Source: Clytia hemisphaerica (taxonomy: Eukaryota; Cnidaria; Hydrozoa; Leptothecata; Clytiidae). From it: a DNA stretch of 64,000 nt. Position 1 is the stretch's first letter; each line of letters begins with the position of its first letter. The notes below the pieces were generated by a model. It worked only from the letters and a program-made list of their open reading frames with translations. It had not been told where the DNA came from and ran no database searches. The translations under genes and the position numbers were made by a program. Positions 31,780 to 43,620 of the stretch are shown here, one piece after another. Where the stretch lies: contig CACVBU010001106.1 in the NCBI GenBank assembly GCA_902728285.1, positions 200,300-264,299 on the forward strand, written 5' to 3'.

Positions 31780-33685
31780 ATGGCTGACAATAAAGAGGCT
31801 GTCTTTGACAGTTTTCTCCAGTTAAAGGAAGCATCTTCAATATTTCCTTCATCGAACCCTGCATGCTCAGAAGAAGAGGTTGCCGATGCTGCTCTTTTGC
31901 AACCAGAAGCAATAGACGTTTTTATGAATGATGCCGCTGAAGTTATTCCAGCTCCAGAATCATTGGACAACACGCTGGAGGATAGTGTTCGAGATGCACC
32001 ACAAGACAATATTATTATTGATCAAGAAGCAGAGTTACAATGGCACTACAACAATGATATTCAGTTTCCTATAGTCGATTTGGAAGATTTTCATCTTAAT
32101 AGCAATAAAATTTGTAAGCCTTTTATATTTTAGGGGAATACAAATATGCACTTATTTATTGAATATTTCTAACAAGCCTGATTCCCCGCACTCCAGGTAT
32201 TTTCTTGTTGCGTGTCCGGCGATTTTAACATTACTCTTTGAGACTTACCGTGAGATTGGGTAACTTATTGCATCAGTGGAGGCTAAGGGGCGACGTCCAT
32301 ATTCAATCTTGCCACACACGTAACGGGAAAAGACCGTTAGTTTTCAAACATACCTACCCACCACCTTAACGGTCTTCATGATTTGACCAAAATTTTACCA
32401 AAGCTTTCATTCCCGCTAAAATCAAAACAAACGGCCCGCTACAAAGGTCGCCATTTTCAGAGGTTTACAACGGCCAAATTCCATCACAATTTTTAAACGG
32501 CCTTTGTTTTTAAAACTCCCAAAGCAAGAATGTTATACTCTGAAACCACCCCTAAATTGCTCAGGGAAAGGATTTTGGATAGCATGCTAAAGGAAAAAGC
32601 GAAGAAGTGAGCGCTACGATAAGCGATTTTTGATTTTTTCCTTGGAATTTTTAGTGGAGTTTCATTTTGGTCATCAATGCCACAGCTAACTCTCAACATT
32701 CCGATATACCTACCCACTAACGGTCTTTTCCCGTTACGCGTGGCGACTTTGAATATGGACGTCGCCCCTAACATGCATAGCCGTCAAATGAAAGACTTGG
32801 CTGGTCATTAAAATACAAAGTTAAATCAAAACAAAAATGGTAGAGTAGAGCTGCGAGCGGAGCTGCGTAGTTGTAATTTAATGACCAGACAGGTCATTCA
32901 TTAGAGGGCTATGCATGTTAGCCTCCACTGATGCAAGTTACCCAATCTCACTGTACCCCGGACTGAACGTGCATACAGTCGCAGTCCGCAATATGTACTT
33001 ATAATTGAACGACTCCTGGGATTTCTTGTTGCGTGTCCCGGGATTTTAACATTACTTTTTTAAGACTTACCCCGGACTGATGAATGCACAGTCAGCACAA
33101 TAACGTACTTAAACGATCAAGTGGCTGGTATTATGGGCGTCAATTTTGCCATCACTGTTCAGCCCGCTTTACGCGAAGTAACCGTCAACTGCTCTAATTT
33201 GTGACTATCTGACATAGTTTGTTTTTTATGAGATTTGGGACTATGTTAATTAAATGACTTTGGAGGTTCGGTAAAATGATGGCCAAATTGCTGTCCCATG
33301 TTTTATCAGACTGTCCCAAGTTAGAGCTGTTGTTGACGGTAGTAATTTGCAAAATCTAATGGGCTAATGCTGAAAATGCAGCAATCGATCTTTAATGACT
33401 AATGAAATTTTGCTTTATCAGATTTTTAATTCATTATTACGGTAAACTACTCTTGTCTCCCAAATAGGCGGGGGGTCCGAATAAGCACGTGATAGAGTTG
33501 ACAAACATCTCATGAAGACTGCTATTGATATTGTGAACAACGTGTATGAAAACACAAATGGTTACCGGTCTTTCACAAACGATCATGAGGCGATGGTACG
33601 TGGTTTCATGAACCATGAAACACAACAAGACTCAAATGAAAATCCTCCAAAACATCCTAAAACTAACGATTTTGAGATTTGCTAA
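31780..33685 (+). CDS. Hypothetical acidic protein, candidate two-exon gene
   Basis: Exon 1 (31780-32113) starts MADNKEAVFDSFLQLKEASS, is acidic, includes QWHYNNDIQFPIVDLEDF and ends at a donor (AATTT|GTAAGC) in phase 1. A possible second exon, 33486-33685, begins after AATAAG and reads KTAIDIVNNVYENTNGYRSF, then a Pro/Asn/His-rich tail and TAA. Phase fits, but the acceptor is weak and the intron (1.37 kb) is filled with MITEs. Total 177 aa if joined. I do not recognise the family. The head-to-head position with the BEN gene favours a real gene. Confidence 0.45.
32249..32953. mobile_element. Foldback MITE (outer) carrying a nested PIF-like MITE
   Basis: The outer arms start GTGAGATTGGGTAACTT and run ~90 bp through GCATCAGTGGAGGCTAACAT and CATGCATAGCC. 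The left arm is split by the element at 32287-32768. TAC flanks both ends (32246-32248, 32954-32956). Related unoccupied sequence (ACTTACCCCGGACTG) occurs at 29516 and 33063, so the empty site is visible in this window. Confidence 0.8.
32287..32768. mobile_element. 482-bp PIF/Harbinger-like MITE nested in the foldback
   Basis: Ends GGGGCGACGTCCATATTCAA are perfect inverted repeats; TAA flanks each side (32284-32286, 32769-32771). Inner words AACGGGAAAAGACCGTTAG and its mirror extend the arms. Removing it restores the outer arm exactly. Confidence 0.88.
33027..33110. repeat. Tandem copy of the TTCTTGTTGCGTGTCC...CCCCGGACTG repeat
   Basis: A unit starting TTCTTGTTGCGTGTCC and ending around CCCCGGACTG occurs at ~32200 (interrupted by the MITE) and ~33027, about 125 bp apart without the MITE. 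A third partial copy lies at 29513-29540 between the duplicated BEN exons. Confidence 0.7.
33254..33332. repeat. Dispersed repeat, second copy at 44747-44820
   Basis: AAATGACTTTGGAGGT, ACCAAATTGC/GCCAAATTGC, GTCCCATGTTTT and TCCCAAGTTAGA recur in order at 44747. No inverted ends found. Confidence 0.7.
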
Positions 33686-33983
33686 GTAATTTCTGCCTTT
33701 TCATAAATCTAGTCAAAATCTATAGCTTCAATATATTTCCAACGCTATATACTAGCTGTCTAAACGAACGGACGACTCTTAAATTTTCGCTGAAATTGGA
33801 TTTTCGCAAAATTAAAACAATAGTGACTTTAAGTTTTCACTATCAAGATTCTATTTTTATTCATTCTTTAGTAAAAAAATTCAAATTATTGTATATACAA
33901 ATTCTCAATTTACTCAAAATTTGTAAAACTCATATTTCTTAAAATTAAATTTAATTAAAGGAAAAGAACTACAATAAGATAAT

Positions 33984-36008
33984 TCATTTTTTCCCATATC
34001 TTTGTCTGATGCATCTCTGGTCTACTACGCATGCGCAACGTCCAGCAACTTTTCGCTCACAAATCCCCGCACATCCAGCACAGCTTGGTTTCAACGCCCG
34101 AACGATAATGTTCCGTTTGATCATGCCACCGATACGAGGGCGCCATGATGTCCACCTTGCTCTTGGATCGTGAAATCGTTCTGATTAAAAATAAGAAAAA
34201 AGTGAAAAGTTGAATCGTTTTTTTTATCATTCTTCCATTATTACTACCTGGGGTTTTGCAGAGGTCTGCGGTGACTCTGGGTACGAGGTGGGTCTCTTAA
34301 AATTTTCAGAAGGCGTAAAACCTCAACCGGAAGAATAATCCAAAAATAACCCTGTCTTGATGGTCTTGATAATTTCAACCCGCCCCCCCCCCCTACTTTT
34401 AGATGCGGGATTTCGAATCATTCGGTTATTTTGCAAAAGAAATTATGATGACCTCTCCGAAAGATCTTTTTTGCGTACCAGAGTTTCTCAGAACTTCATT
34501 TTCATCGTCATCTTCATCCAGTGAAAAATCTTCGTTTTCTTCTTTAAGTCCATATTTGGATTCCAAATATTCCTCTATGTCACGTGATGTGACGTCATCA
34601 AGATGTCGATGGTATCTGCCGTCTGTCAAAGAAGAAAGGAGAAACCTCAATACACACCATATGCAAAATATTTTGTGATATCTAGTATCACTATCAAAGG
34701 GCCACTCGATCAACGATGATCAACTTTTTTGGCCCTTTTTCTCTTTTTCTCGCTACATCAAATAGACCTTTTTCATAAATTACGTCACGAACATCACTTG
34801 CCTCGTTTTGAAATTATTGCCATGGTGATTAACTCCCAGCAGATTTTATTAAAACTACTTTCTATTATCATAAAAAATCATTTTTTTTCTCAAGGGACAA
34901 ATAAATAACCATGGTAATTGTTTGAATAAGAGGCAAGTGATGTTCGTGACGTAATTTATGAAAAGGCCTATTGATTCCTGACATTTTCGGTTTTATATTA
35001 TCTGTAAAAAAATTGCATACGAATAAAGATTGATTTGCATATTGAAAGCTTATTTTTACCTTTTGGACTATCTTCAAAAAACACTACTGATCTACTGTTT
35101 TATCCGATGTAATTAGATTTCTGTTTTATTTATTTTAGACTATTTCTCTGAAAAACCCAGAAGGGAGTTCTAGTCGATTTTTTCGTTTTTTATACTTCAA
35201 TCTACGTCTGCGTGCATATTCCCTTGCGAATTTTCTTTTAATATCTAATTTTTCAATTTTAGCCATTTTTATTACTGCGGTATTATTATGCAGTCTCATA
35301 GGAATATATATATTTTTTTCTTATTGTATCTAGGGAATTTCGAACGAGAACTTGATACTTTTGAAGCGTTTGGTGATACAAAGTCATTCTGAAAATTTGA
35401 GATCAAAAGCTTTTTCCGTTTCTTTTTTATAGCTGTTTTAATTCCTTTGTTTTTACAGTCAAACCTCTCTTAAAAGATATTTTATCCTACCGGGCCTCGT
35501 TTCTATTCCGTTTCCATGGGATACTTTTGTTTTAAAAAAAACTTTAAAATTTAAATATCTCAAGAACCGGAAGAGCTTTTAACACAATTCTTTCTTTGTT
35601 GATTTTGTATTTCGTAGTAGAATCTTTCTAAATTAAATGCAAGTAGAGCAGGGTTTTGGAATAGCATTTTTCAAAAAGTCGAAATAAACTCGGGAAAGGT
35701 GTATTGTACATAGTTATAGCTTTTAAATTGTTTTTATTATTTACGTTTTTGTGAAATTTCTAGCTTCCATATAAAAGGATATCATTTTTTGTTGAGCTAT
35801 ATGCTGATGAAGTCACGAAAGATGACGAAAATTTCTACCTAAGCAGTCGCTTCATTTTTTATGTTTTTCAAAAAACACGATACGATGAGGATTATGGGTC
35901 AATAAAATTCGCGCAGAAGAGAAAGGAAATTAACGAAACATTCGTAAACTTACATGCTAAAACTGCAAGTACTGAAAGAACGAAAAATGCGAATGAAACC
36001 CCCTTCAT
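33984..36008 (-). CDS. Secreted cysteine-rich peptide precursor, three exons, 131 aa
   Basis: Exons 36008-35954, 34622-34479 and 34180-33984 sum to 396 nt and join in phase 1 twice (GCAT|GTAAGT ... GACAG|ACGG; TCTG|GTACGC ... AATCAG|AACG). Exon 1 is a textbook signal peptide (MKGVSFAFFVLSVLAVLA). Exon 2 is a strongly acidic propeptide with DEDDDENE. Exon 3 is basic, has a Lys-Arg site and then six cysteines spaced C-x2-C-x3-C-x7-C-x-C-x5-C before TGA. Signal, acidic pro-region and dibasic site with a Cys-rich end describe a processed secreted peptide (hormone, defence or venom-type; not distinguishable here). If the second intron is retained the product ends early, after a different short tail with its own Lys-Arg. 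No family recognised. Confidence 0.6.
34765..34968. mobile_element. 204-bp mariner-type MITE, CATAAATTACGTCACGAACA arms
   Basis: Inverted arms of ~43 bp contain CATAAATTACGTCACGAACA and ATCACTTGCCTC; TA flanks both ends. It lies in intron 1 of the secreted peptide gene. Confidence 0.85.
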
Positions 36009-37145
36009 TGTGTCTTTTGTCCGTCTCGTACTAAATGATATCAAATATGTGTGGACCCTTCGTCTTCTCACATCATCTGACTTGTGAAATCGATTCTTTG
36101 GCTAATTGTATGTAACATGTTTGAGCAAATCCACAGAAGTAATTTCTTTGTTTTTATTTTTGTTCTGCTGAGAGGTGTCAGGTTACTTGTAGTAGCCGAT
36201 GGAAAGTTGCGTCACAGAATGCATATATTGACAAACAAAAGTTCTATCAATAGATTAATCACAACTAGCAATAAATTAATCAACCCTTGCGAGACTCCGT
36301 TTAAAGTGAGATGCTATTTTTTATGCTTACTGACAGCGCCAGATCCATACTATTCTGGGACACGGAAGGGAAGGGGGTCGATTTTAAAATAGACCGTATG
36401 TGTACATACGTACGGCCAAAAATTAAGCCTTTGAAATCGGACCCTTTTACAGTGCAAAGAAATTTCCCCAAATTTGGGCGAGAAGTAAATTTGTACTGTT
36501 CTCTTTCAAACACACAGAAACAGATAATTATGCTGTTCCAAAGACGCAATCCCTTCTTTCCAAGTCCTGGTAAACCAGAGTGAATTTTTTTCTCTAGATC
36601 CTAAAATACCCTAATGTGACCTTTGCGAAATTGTGGAAGAGTTAGTGTAGGACCAGAGGCTAGATGAGAGTGTTGCATTTAGGTGGGTGAAGTAAAAAAA
36701 AAGAACAGGGGGTTTTCCCGATTTGCAGATACGTCAACTTTTTGAGTCTGTTTCAATAATATCTTATTTTTTTCCTTTCGTTCATGTCATCATCCTAACG
36801 TATTGGCGACACCAAAGAGGATTGTATTCCCACGTACAAGGCACAAGATATCTTTGGTCCAACCTACATATCATTCGATCATCAACGTTTTCCTAAAAGA
36901 AGCTACGAACTCGAACTTCGAGCAGAGTTTTTTTATTTGTAAAAGTTTTTATCAATTTTGATTAATCTTATAGTGTTTTCATTTAGAGAAAAATGAATTT
37001 AAGTTTTTAGGTAAGGTAGTATAGTTTTTACATTTCGAAAGCATCATTAGAACTAAATAAATTTGTTTGGGCAATCAGCTTAATAATAAATATGTAACTT
37101 AGAAGCTTCATTTTGTAATAATATTTTATTTTATCTAATATTTAA
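36009..37145. other. Intergenic stretch, nothing firm
   Basis: An open stretch at 36311-36583 resembles a repeat fragment rather than a gene, with near-palindrome CCGTATGTGTACATACGTAC at ~36395. No splice-supported exon. Confidence 0.4.
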
Positions 37146-37179
37146 AACGTTTCGGTCTTCATCCAAAGACCATCATCAG
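37146..37179 (-). ncRNA. Hammerhead-like core / Penelope-type motif
   Basis: On the minus strand CTGATGA is followed by T, GGTCTT, a 6-nt loop, AAGACC and GAAAC. That is the conserved CUGANGA-stem II-GAAA order of hammerhead ribozymes, with one unpaired U at the stem base, and then GTT as a possible cleavage triplet. Very similar words occur near the ends of Penelope-like retroelements, which are known to carry hammerheads. Stems I and III are not evident, so activity is unproven. Confidence 0.4.
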
Positions 37180-37429
37180 TTAAAAAACATCATTAGAACT
37201 CCTATTTGGTAATTAAAGGGACGAATGGTTTTCATCCTGGGGCAGGTTCGTGCCACATCAAAAGTGACCACGTACCGTGTGATGATCTTAGACCTTGGAA
37301 CGCTCCTACACTCGCTGTAAATTTTTGAAGCCACCTCACGCTATCAGCCGAACAGATACCAATTTACACCATGAACAAAACAAACTGTGTTGTTACACGC
37401 TTTTTTTATAAGAATAGTATACTTTGGAT

Positions 37430-37740
37430 GAGGGTCAAGTATTCTTAAGAAAGTGGCAAAATTGAGGGTGGAGTATTCTTAACGTATTCTTACTTTTTTA
37501 GACTTTTTTACAATCATGAGAAATGATGATCAATTTGAGAGTTTTGGACTTTTGAGTGAAGATTCAGGTTAAAATAGAACTATATTTCTTCCTCAAAGCT
37601 TCAATTTATCTCTAACAAAGGAAACAGTTTTTTCTGTTGACCAAATTCAAAATGCTGTATTCTTATCAAATTCTGTTTAATTCACCCTAGAGGGTATTCT
37701 TAGGGTATTCTTACGATTTGGCCAATTTTCACCCTGATAT
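37430..37740. repeat. Reiterated GTATTCTTA words
   Basis: GTATTCTTA or TATTCTTA occurs about seven times in two clusters (37439-37493, 37658-37714), both near GAGGGT or AGGGTG words. Probably a decayed MITE pair. Confidence 0.4.
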
Positions 37741-38961
37741 TCCTGTCTGTCTGTCAATCTTCGCGAAGACAGTTCTAGTTCTAGTTTGTTCTAGTTTTAT
37801 ATTTGCATAAGACAAAAAAATGCCTAATCTCGCAAATTCTACGTAAAAATACAAAGGTGAAAAGGTTTAATAGCTAAGATAAAGATATAAAAAATTAGAA
37901 TAAATAGGTAATTTATACAATTTTAAATTAGATTTATTAGAGCACATACTAGACAGGAAGACATACAGGAACCCAAAGGCTTTGCAGATATACTGCAAAG
38001 ATCACGGCACAAAAGAATTGAAAGAATTGAAAAAACGAAGAATCTGCCCCATATCCTTTCTTGAAAAAAAACTGTATCTTTGCGGCTTTTGTTACATATT
38101 CCGCCTTTGTTTTGATCTCCGGATAGGACAAATTACGGTTTGTTGATGTTACAGAGGTCGGCCATCATACTGCTCACTCAATTTTGGGATTGCGTTTGAT
38201 TGCCAGCTTGAAGTAGATTCGATTTCTCAGAATCTCGCGAAGAATTCTACTCGCCTACTAATCTCATAACCGATCACCATTGCTAAGGCATATGATGATC
38301 TGAAAAGTTTCTCCAGCGGAATTTTACAAAACCGCGTTTGGCAGGGTCTGGGAAAAACTATGACACGTGACCAGATACCGGTATCCGATTGGCCCGCAGT
38401 TTTCAAGATTTATTTATCATTTTATAGGAAACAATTTTTTGTAAGAACTAAGTAGCAAAAACCTCTGTATCTTTTGAAATATTGAATATTTTCCAAGAAT
38501 TTTTTAGGATGATAACAGGCAATTGTACATGGAACAATCTGAATCTTCACCTGTCAAAAATACTAACTTTTTTGCTGCTGGAATGCCCTTTGAGCACCTG
38601 AACATATCATGGCTACAAAATTATAAACAGTATCATTGCCACCGAGCGAGCACAGCGAGCATAGGTGGCTTCATAGCTTCACGAGGTTGTGCAGATGGTT
38701 TAAATTTTCGCCGTCTTTTTTTTTTTTTTTTGTCGTACACAGCTAGCCCGTATTTATAGTATTCCGTACATTGGGGGATTATGGCGTGGGTGTTTGGCTG
38801 CGGGCGTACTACGGCCAATATTCTAAAGGTGGACTCACTCACAAAGATAAAAAACAGCGCTTTTCTTAATAATTAAAATACGCTAGTGTAAGAAGTGTAA
38901 CCAAGCCTTTGTAAACATTCATCGTGAGCATTTTTAATGGCTGCTTGAAACTAGTTTTCAC
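37741..38961. other. Intergenic stretch, no gene recognised
   Basis: Short frames only. A GC-richer block (38640-38720, with CGAGCGAGCACAGCGAGCAT) may be a transposon fragment. A 16-nt T run at ~38717 separates it from the next block. Confidence 0.4.
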
Positions 38962-39935
38962 CGGTTAGTGTAAAACACAGGTCACAGGTCACAGGTCACG
39001 GGTCACGGGTCGCAGGTCACGGGTCACAGGTCACAGGTCATACAAATTACAGACCGGAAAACTGTAACGCACTCGTAACATACAACCCATAACATACAAC
39101 TCATAACAAAAATTCCTGAAAATATTATATGTAATGGAAATGTAATATCAAAATATGGTATTTAGAAGACTTAAACGACAAATTATCAACCCCAAAAATT
39201 GACAACATAATGACACTTAAATTATGTAAATAATGATGTTATCTCAAAGTATGAGGTTTTGTACACCAATTAACAATAAAATATTTATCATGGCGTAATA
39301 GGATGCCGCGCTGCAAGTGGATATAGATTGACAGGTTTTGAAACAATAAATACTCCAAGAGAGCTGTTTTAGAGAGATGAAATAGTGACGTCATTTTATC
39401 AAAAATACGAAGCAGGGGATAAAAATATTAAAACATTTATAAAATATAATCCCATTGACGCTATTTTCATCAATTCTTGTTATCATACCCAAGGTGATGC
39501 AGGAGATAAAATGAGATATGACATTAGTGATTGTGAAATAGCTATTTTCCTGTTAGGGGCTGTTTAAGGCAAAGGTGAGATCGATATTCGAATATTTCTT
39601 TATTCTTTGTATATAACATTCGGAACATGCGTATAACATTGAAAAGATAACTTTTTTGCATGTGTGATATAGATGTAATATATAATACAAGTATTACAGG
39701 TCCGTGTTATACACGGCATAAAACGCGAAATCACGTGGTAAACACGTGGGTAGATTTTTAGCTTTAAAATAGTTCTAGATCAATGAAATACAGTTGGAAT
39801 TATATCATTGACATTAACAACTGTTTTTCAAACATTTTCTTTGTGTTTTACAGTAATCAAAGCTGACCTGTCAACACTGACCTGTGACCTGTGACCCGTG
39901 ACCCGTGACCTGTGACCTGCGTTTTACACTAACCG
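38962..39935. mobile_element. 974-bp Mutator-like element with AGGTCAC-array termini
   Basis: Ends CGGTTAGTGTAAAAC are perfect inverted repeats, flanked by a 9-bp duplication AGTTTTCAC (38953-38961, 39936-39944), the usual length for Mutator-like elements. Directly inside each end lies an array of 7-bp repeats: nine heptamers on the left (~38979-39041) and six on the right (~39869-39911), mostly AGGTCAC with GGGTCAC variants, facing each other. The interior is AT-rich with no transposase, so the element is non-autonomous. A decayed relative is at 11855. Confidence 0.88.
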
Positions 39936-39944
39936 AGTTTTCAC

Positions 39945-40275
39945 CGCCTTTTGAAACTTGCTGCTGATTTTATAAATTTTTATCATGTTTTCTGGTCTTT
40001 TGTAGAGTATTTAAAGAGGTTTATTATTCGTTTACTACTAAGTATTTTATGTTTGTGTAGTTAGTGAATGCACCAATAAATTGATAATGCTCAGTAAATA
40101 GTACAAAAAGAGTTAATTTTCCACAACAACTCATAGCCCTCTTCTTCACCAAAACTACAAACAGCACAGCCACAGGTATGATCTTTTACTTTTATCTGAT
40201 GAAGTTTGATTGGTTTTCAACCAATGTGTTTGGTTTAAGAAAAAGTTCCAGCTTTTCCTCCCCGATGCCAGCCCA
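39945..40275. other. Short intergenic stretch
   Basis: No exon, repeat pair or RNA structure recognised. Confidence 0.4.
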
Positions 40276-40564
40276 GGCGATGTCAACCGAACCCTATCAA
40301 ACCGATTGTCGTATATCATATCGAACCATCAAATTTCATCGAACGAAATCAAACGGTTAGGTGTTTGATTACCGAACCTGATCGAAGAGTAATCGAACTT
40401 TACCAGAAAATCTTCAGTATTGATTAAAGTTATATCGCAGTTTGATCAAGTTCAATCAATGTTTTTGTAGCTCAAATAGTTCCAGTTATTGACCTTACCG
40501 CAATTTCTTGGTTCGATGACTGTTCGATTTGGTTCGGTAATCAAACAGTTCAATTGACATCGCC
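40276..40564. mobile_element. ~289-bp foldback of the ATCAAAC/TCGAAC family
   Basis: GGCGATGTCAA starts both arms in inverted orientation. The arms are built from ATCAAAC, TCGAAC and ACCGAAC words (for example GTTTGATTACCGAACC and GGTTCGGTAATCAAAC). Confidence 0.65.
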
Positions 40565-42582
40565 CGGCCGATGGGTTGATAGATATTTGCCTGCTCTATA
40601 AGCTTTTTAGTGTGGGCGTCTGCTAATAAGCCGTCGGAAATGGGCAACAAGGTAATAAATGAAGCTTCAATATAGAACTTCACCGATCTTGATACCTTTT
40701 GCTAATCAGGATTTTTCATTTTGAATCATTAAAAACTCCAGTGTACCGTTGTTTTGTATAAGATTCCCATTTCCGCACTAAGATTCTTGATACTTTTCTG
40801 GAATCTTTTCCCTATATATATTTTCCGGATTAACCAGGAAGAAATTGGGTAGAGTTCGTTTAATGGGATGCAGTTTAAAGTAGTTATAAAGGAGTCATTG
40901 TTGTGATTTGTTACTTATGTAGATTTATTGCATATAGAAAACCGCTTAGCCCATCATTTTTATTTGGATGGATTGTTTTATATTGTCATTTTTAAAAACC
41001 CCAACCCATCATTTTTATTTATTTAGATATATTCTTTACATTGTTAAAAAATAAAATCTTTATATTATTTCTTCATGTAACCAAACCTATGCTTATATTT
41101 TATATATTATAATATATTTTATTTATTATTATTAGGTGGCACTTAGTGTAAGCTATATCTAGTTTAATTTGGAGTTTTAAAACCTTTTCAAGCCAAATAA
41201 TACTTTCTAAAACTTAGAGTTGGTATTTGTTTATCCTCCAAATCTATTAAACAGTTCTCATAAAAGCCATAAAAGGTTTTAGAAGTCTGATTGCAAAAAG
41301 TATGCAACCCAAAAAACTGATCATCGAAACCGCTTAAAAAAGCTCAACAAACATAAAATTTCACCAATATTTTATCCAAATAGAGTATCCAAATATCCAA
41401 AAATACAAATAGAGCCTAAACTAGTCAACCTCTTGGTGTTTGAATCAATTTTTTTGTCGGTTGAATGCCTGACAGACATTTCGCACACGTTAAGTTATAA
41501 TTATTCTGATAAATTGCTTCATTCCTCCTAATAATCAAGCAGATAGCAAGAGAGAAGTAATCATTACATAAGAGAACATACCTGTAATAATTTGGTTGGT
41601 GTTTGAGCCTTCATCTTGAACAAAAATGAGAAAACATCCAAGCAAAATCGTGTACAAAATACAACAACTTTCAAAACAGTCTTTCAAAGCTTTTAGGTCA
41701 ATAAGTATGAGCAGCCACTTATGTGGGTGTATGTCAGAGCTACACTAAAATGAATAAACAACATTTGAAACATTGGATTTTCCTTCACAAGTCTCAAAAT
41801 CCATAAAAAAATCAAAACATTGACCAAGAGCCAAAGCGTGAATTTCAGGCGCCATCTTGGATTTGGTTCGGAGCAAGAAAGCCACGGTCGCAGTAGAATC
41901 GGTTTTGTTTACCCCACGCATCCAAAGACGGCCCGAGCAAATCGATAAATTTTATGCGAATGCCGCGATTGAATCGTGAAAAGTACTCTGAAATTTCAGA
42001 GTGTCGGCCATCAAAGAAAACCCGAGAACCTTCGCAGGTCTTCTTGCAGAACCATTCCCTTTAGAGCGCATGCGTGGAATGAGTGGAGCACGAAGAGCTG
42101 CTTGGAGGTTACTCGCCTACGCACGAACACAAAAAAATCACCTTGGAAATCTCGTCATAAAAATGTGTGTCATAGTGACTGATTATTAATTCATGACTCT
42201 TCATAATTTGTATTTTGCCATCTCAATTCAATAGTTGAAGTGTATTAGCCATTTTCAGTTTTTTATTGTATATAGATATAGTTTCAGTGTTCCTGGGGAA
42301 ATGTTGAATGTCGTTGTAAACAATCTGATAAATTTGTTTGGCAGCCAACTAGACAGTTTAGTGGCGTTATACACAACAATAACAAATGCGCCTAAAGAAA
42401 ATTAAAGTCACAGTTTGAAGAACAGTCAAGTGGGAGCTTCAAGGAAAATATCATTTGCAGGTGTGTTGGTGGTTTTCTCTGTTTAAAATAGTTTTTTTTT
42501 GGTTTGTTTGTTTGTTTGTTTGATTTTCCACACCATCATTTTGGAAAAAAATGCCCACCTCCCTGCCCTTTGTTTAGAACCA
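40565..42582. other. Intergenic stretch with a possible promoter/first exon at ~41850-42037
   Basis: CGCCATCTTGG at 41850-41860 is a YY1-type promoter word. Downstream an ATG at 41960 opens 26 codons (MPRLNREKYSEISECRPSKK...) to a donor-like CGCAG|GTCTTC at 42037. No second exon was found, so this is only a candidate. A (GTTT)n microsatellite lies at ~42504-42521. The rest is AT-rich. Confidence 0.25.
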
Positions 42583-43620
42583 GACGGTGTCAATCGAACA
42601 ATTTTGAACAAAAATCACAATCAAACCAATCAAACGTAATATCAAACGCGATCAAATAATTGCCATTCGATATATACCTTTTTTCATATTTCAAAGAGGC
42701 CACCCCTGTTGAATAATTATGTAGTCCAGCAGAAAAACAATGATAAAACCATGCATAATTATTACAATATGCACGATACACAGTTACATCAAAATGCCTC
42801 GAAAATGTCAATATGAAAATTGCGTAATCAGAGAACGTATGTCTCGCTCATTATAAAAAGGCAGAGACAAACTTTCAATAATTGGATTGTAACACATCGA
42901 GTTAAGTCTCTTTTGTTAAGTCACCAGGGGGTAAATAAAACAGACCTTGATAAATTTATCGTTCGTTTCAACTTGACAATTCGTTTAAAACTCAGCCTCC
43001 TAAATATTTGGGGTAGGTAAAATATGTACAAAGAAATTCATACTTTTCCAACCCGGCAAATCTTTAAAAAAGAAGCGAACAATAAAATATGATTACCCTT
43101 TCCAAATAAACCTCTTCGGTGGCGAGCTAGTCTACTCTGACGTAATTGTAAAATTTATGTGATGGGAGTTTGACATAGTAATGTAATGTTGTTTGTGGAA
43201 TTATGAAGTTCTCTGGAATTTCGATTGCATTTATTCAGGTTGATTTTTTATGACTTCTAATGGTACTTTTTCTAACGAGTTTGATTACTCTGTTCTCACA
43301 CTTATGTCTTTTTTTTTTGCGTCCTTTTCCGTGATTACTTTTATTTATATTTTTAAAGACAGGTAAGAAGGCATATTGATGTAACTGATACAGTAATTAT
43401 GCATGGCTCTATCATTGTTTTTATGGCTGAACTACATAATTATTCAACAGGACGTCCTCTTTGAAAAAAGGTCTATTGTCAACGTAATCGAATCTCAATC
43501 GAACGGCTGATTCCTAGGTAATATTCTATTGTGTTCGACTGCATTCGATTGCGTTTGAGTAAGGTTGATTGGTTTGATTGTGATTAAATTAAATTGGATC
43601 ACTTTGTTAGAATAAAGCTT
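42583..43620. mobile_element. ~1-kb foldback element with ~220-bp arms of ATCAAAC words
   Basis: Left arm (42583-42800) and right arm (43368-43620) are imperfect inverted copies; shared blocks include CACAATCAAACCAATCAA, TTGAATAATTATGTAGT, CAATGATA...CCATGCATAATTA and CAGTTACATCAA. The ~570-bp centre has no recognised gene. Outer limits are approximate. Confidence 0.8.

Noticed and set aside
36311..36583. 90-codon plus-strand frame
   Set aside because: No start context, donor or family likeness. Overlapping frames are open on both strands, typical of a non-coding GC-richer repeat fragment.
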